DNA from: an uncultured Bacilli bacterium
GTDB taxonomy: Bacteria > Bacillota_I > Bacilli_A > RF39 > UBA660
Direction of reading: 5' to 3'
Assembly (NCBI GenBank): GCA_934148535.1
Contig: CAKPDF010000002.1
Coordinates: 72,520-136,519 of the forward strand
DNA length: 64,000 bases
This document shows positions 61,843-64,000 of the stretch, piece by piece. Each line of letters begins with the position of its first letter. The stretch's first letter is position 1. The notes beneath the pieces were generated by a model. It worked only from the letters and a program-made list of their open reading frames with translations. It was not told where the DNA came from and ran no database searches. The position numbers and the translations under genes are program-made.

Positions 61843-62865
61843 TTATCCCTTTATATATTCCTTTAATACCTCTGCTATAACATTCAATGTGTTTAATACT
61901 TCTTCTATAGTATTATCTGTTGCTCCTAACTCTATTAATAAACTATTATTACTTAAATCTTGATTATATACTCCATTAACATTCATTCCAGTCTTTTTAA
62001 GTATACCTCTAGAAATATTAGGTAAATTTTTTTCTAGTATGTTATTTACTTTAACTGCTTCTTGATAATTGGTTTCCCATCCTGTATAATCCTGACCTAC
62101 TACAAATAATATCTTAGCATAACTTTTACCATTGATAGTAGCTGTTGACATATCTTTAGATACTGAATCTCTGTGAATATCTATAAAATATTTTAAACTT
62201 GGATATTCACTTTTTTTAGATAGAATTAATAATCTAGAAGCCTTATATGAATAAGTATAATCCCAACCATTTACACTTAACATCTCACTCATATTAGTAT
62301 CTTCTACTATTGATGGTATACCTAAATTATTTAGTTTTTCTTTTAATAAATAAGATGCCATTAAAACATTTGGTGTAATACCATATATATCTAGATTCTC
62401 TGCTTTATAATTTTCTAATTGGTGAGAGTTATAAATGTATACTATTGGATTATCTATTTTATTATCATTTGGATCACTAATATATGAAGATACATCTTTT
62501 AATTCTTCCATATTGCTATAATCATCCATATAATCTAGACTTATTGAAGAAGTATTATCTTTTTCCTTATTATTTTTAAATATTGTATTATTTAATATTG
62601 TATTTGGATTTTTAAGATCAATACTAAAAAATATTTTCATAGTCTCATTAACTAAATTAACTGTTTTATATTTTTTTAAGTATGAATAATCATTACCACT
62701 TAATAACATTTTAATAAATTCAGTATTACTTATTTTTTTATTATCTTTCATACTATAATAAAATCCATAGCAAAATCCAAAATAGATTATTACTAATATT
62801 ATAAATATTTTAAATCTAGTTTTTCTCTTCTTTTTAATAGGATTTTTCAAGTTCATCTTAGTCAT
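61843..62865 (-). CDS. spoIIP: Stage II sporulation protein P (SpoIIP)
   Basis: In sporulating Bacillota SpoIIP is an amidase/endopeptidase that, with SpoIID and SpoIIM, thins septal peptidoglycan so the forespore can be engulfed. The protein has one membrane helix (about 20-38), a linker, and the SpoIIP domain with VYIYNSHQLENY (zinc His), GIPSIVEDTNM, YFIDIHRDSVSKDM and LLIELGATDNTIEEVLNTL. Start choice is uncertain among 62877 (GTG), 62865 and 62856 (ATG). It is a true sporulation-type gene, in an otherwise poorly placed genome. Confidence 0.9.
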   Translation of the reverse strand: MTKMNLKNPIKKKRKTRFKIFIILVIIYFGFCYGFYYSMKDNKKISNTEFIKMLLSGNDYSYLKKYKTVNLVNETMKIFFSIDLKNPNTILNNTIFKNNKEKDNTSSISLDYMDDYSNMEELKDVSSYISDPNDNKIDNPIVYIYNSHQLENYKAENLDIYGITPNVLMASYLLKEKLNNLGIPSIVEDTNMSEMLSVNGWDYTYSYKASRLLILSKKSEYPSLKYFIDIHRDSVSKDMSTATINGKSYAKILFVVGQDYTGWETNYQEAVKVNNILEKNLPNISRGILKKTGMNVNGVYNQDLSNNSLLIELGATDNTIEEVLNTLNVIAEVLKEYIKG

Positions 62866-62992
62866 ATCACTCACCATAATTATTATATATAACTACTACT
62901 AATTATTATGTCGAAGATGATTTATTATGAATTATTTTATATAAAAAACATCCATATATAACTATGAATGCTTAATTTATACTATTATTAAT

Positions 62993-63274
62993 CTAATCTT
63001 CATACATCAATTCTATTAAAGAAATATCTTTTCCTAACTCTTCTACATAATTACTGCCTAATTTAGTTTTTAATTTTTCAAATTGATCTATAAAATTATC
63101 TGATGGTAATAGGAATAAATCTAATGACGATATAAATAAATCTTTAGCATAATATACTCCATTATCTTTTAAATATTTCATGATTTTAGATACATTTTCA
63201 CTATCAATTTCACTTATAGTTTCATCATCAAAATTTTCTTTTAATATTTTAATATCTATCTCATCTAATTCCAT
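62993..63274 (-). CDS. Small acidic protein following the repeat protein
   Basis: The 93-residue acidic protein is probably all-helical (ISEIDSENVSKIMKYLKDNG; LFISSLDLFLLPSDNFIDQF). It overlaps the end of the 29-residue-repeat gene by 14 bp. Its helical pairs resemble the C-terminal part of the repeat protein (a YLKDN / YLLDNN element), so it may extend the same helical solenoid or bind it. Function is unknown. Confidence 0.55.
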   Translation of the reverse strand: MELDEIDIKILKENFDDETISEIDSENVSKIMKYLKDNGVYYAKDLFISSLDLFLLPSDNFIDQFEKLKTKLGSNYVEELGKDISLIELMYED

Positions 63275-64000
63275 TTCTTTTTATACCTCCTATATTATTT
63301 TCATACGGATATTTTTTCATTAATTCTTTTATATCTATTCCATATTTTTTCTTTAAAACAATTGGTTGTTTACCAAATATTGTATTTAATTTATTATCTA
63401 TCACTAAAGGAAGATTATTATCTAGCAAATAATTTATTAAGGCATAATTTTGACTTGGTGAAAGTGACAAAAACGATGTATTAATATAATTTTCTATTTG
63501 ATATTCTTCAGCCATTTCAAATAAAATAGGTAATTTTTTTAACATTTGTTTTGATCTGGCAACAATTGTAGATGTTAATAATTTTTTATATCTCTCATCA
63601 CTCCAACATGGCATTTTTAGTAATTCAGAAATATCTTCTATTTTAGCGTGAGCCAAAACCTGTGAAGTAAATAATTCTGGATATTTTTTAAATTCTTCAC
63701 TATTGATTATTGCTTGAATTTTTTCTACATTTGATTGAGCTAATGTCGTTGAAGTAAATAATTTCGGATATTTTTTAAATTCTTCACTATTTAACATTTC
63801 TCTTATTTTTTCTACATTTGAGTGAGATAATGTTTGCGAAGTAAACAAGTTTGGATATTTTTTAAATTCAGTGCTATTTAACATTTCTCTTATTTTTTCT
63901 ACATTTGATTGAGCTAATGTCGTTGAAGTAAATAATTTTGGATATTTTTTAAATTCTTCACTATTTAACATTTCTCTTATTTTTTCTACATTTGATTTGG
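63261..64000 (-). CDS. Helical-repeat protein with 29-residue tandem units (5' end beyond window)
   Basis: The frame is open from base 64000 to a TGA at 63261. It holds at least four tandem units of 29 residues: M/ILNSxEFKKYPxLFTSxxL, then AxSNVEKIRE. The first and third visible units are nearly identical in DNA, so the array has been evening out or expanding. A diverged unit and a helical cap (about 115-236, with LLKMPCWSDERYKKLLTSTI) follow. Such arrays usually form alpha-solenoid binding surfaces. No membrane segment is visible in this part. Function is unknown. Confidence 0.7.
   Translation of the reverse strand, partial: KSNVEKIREMLNSEEFKKYPKLFTSTTLAQSNVEKIREMLNSTEFKKYPNLFTSQTLSHSNVEKIREMLNSEEFKKYPKLFTSTTLAQSNVEKIQAIINSEEFKKYPELFTSQVLAHAKIEDISELLKMPCWSDERYKKLLTSTIVARSKQMLKKLPILFEMAEEYQIENYINTSFLSLSPSQNYALINYLLDNNLPLVIDNKLNTIFGKQPIVLKKKYGIDIKELMKKYPYENNIGGIKRNGIR

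Noticed and set aside
63630..64000. CRISPR-like array from the regular repeats
   Set aside because: The repeats are 87-bp coding units with no unique spacers and remain in frame.
1..64000. TGA read as Trp (mycoplasma-type code)
   Set aside because: Trp is encoded by TGG throughout and TGA ends genes at 51653, 63261 and 12960.

Overview
The window is very AT-rich and gene-dense, with almost every gene on the minus strand. It looks like a chromosome segment of a Gram-positive bacterium of the class Bacilli, probably an uncultured, host-associated lineage near the RF39/Erysipelotrichales side of the tree. Support for this: Bacillus-like gene orders (nusB-xseA-xseB, tkt-sirA-yneF, ftsK followed by a ymfF/ymfH-type M16 pair, comEA-comEC), a class B sortase with an LPxTG-like substrate, SpoIIP and SirA homologues, and UPF0154, YtxH and DUF948 proteins. 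TGA serves as a stop codon (51653, 63261, 12960), so the mycoplasma code is not used. The taxonomic placement is inference.

Layout. 1-6.5 kb: comEC (cut by the window edge) and comEA, a YhcG-type nuclease, a surface protein, xseB, xseA and nusB. 6.7-8.4 kb: a decayed ISL3-family insertion sequence with intact ends and an 8-bp target duplication. 8.5-12.7 kb: sortase substrate, sortase B, ffh. 12.7-17.6 kb: an accessory stretch with an unusual tRNA-Gly(GCC), a stop-interrupted nuclease-like gene, a candidate small RNA, a degenerate endonuclease/phosphatase-fold protein, an EamA-like transporter, a Nudix protein and a cytidylate-kinase-like protein. 17.6-22.3 kb: a MarR-controlled heterodimeric ABC exporter. 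22.3-31.5 kb: mnmA, miaA and mutL interleaved with paralogous pairs of unknown proteins. 31.6-37.5 kb: an XRE/membrane regulator with a DUF975-CmpB fusion, an orphan prepilin, envelope proteins and rpoZ. 37.6-43.9 kb: ftsZ, ftsA, a membrane-anchored cohesin-like protein and a dockerin-bearing glucosaminidase. 44-53.9 kb: a MazF-like protein with a candidate small RNA, a sigma factor, yneF, sirA, tkt, two SEDS proteins, a YugP-like pseudo-peptidase and a GNAT+Fic module. 54-64 kb: a metallopeptidase, an M16 pair, deoD, ftsK, spoIIP and a 29-residue-repeat protein running off the edge.

The most striking pattern is that four accessory modules (YhcG; MazF-like; GNAT+Fic; a zinc metallopeptidase) are each bracketed by a direct repeat. 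The repeat is a copy of the adjacent core locus: the comEA upstream region, the sigma-factor 3' end, the ftsW 3' end, and the terminator next to the ymfH-like gene. The repeats are about 35-136 bp. None of the modules carries a recognisable recombinase. This suggests a common additive insertion route for one- or two-gene cassettes next to gene ends. A second point of interest is the adjacent membrane-anchored cohesin-like protein and dockerin-bearing wall hydrolase beside ftsA/ftsZ.
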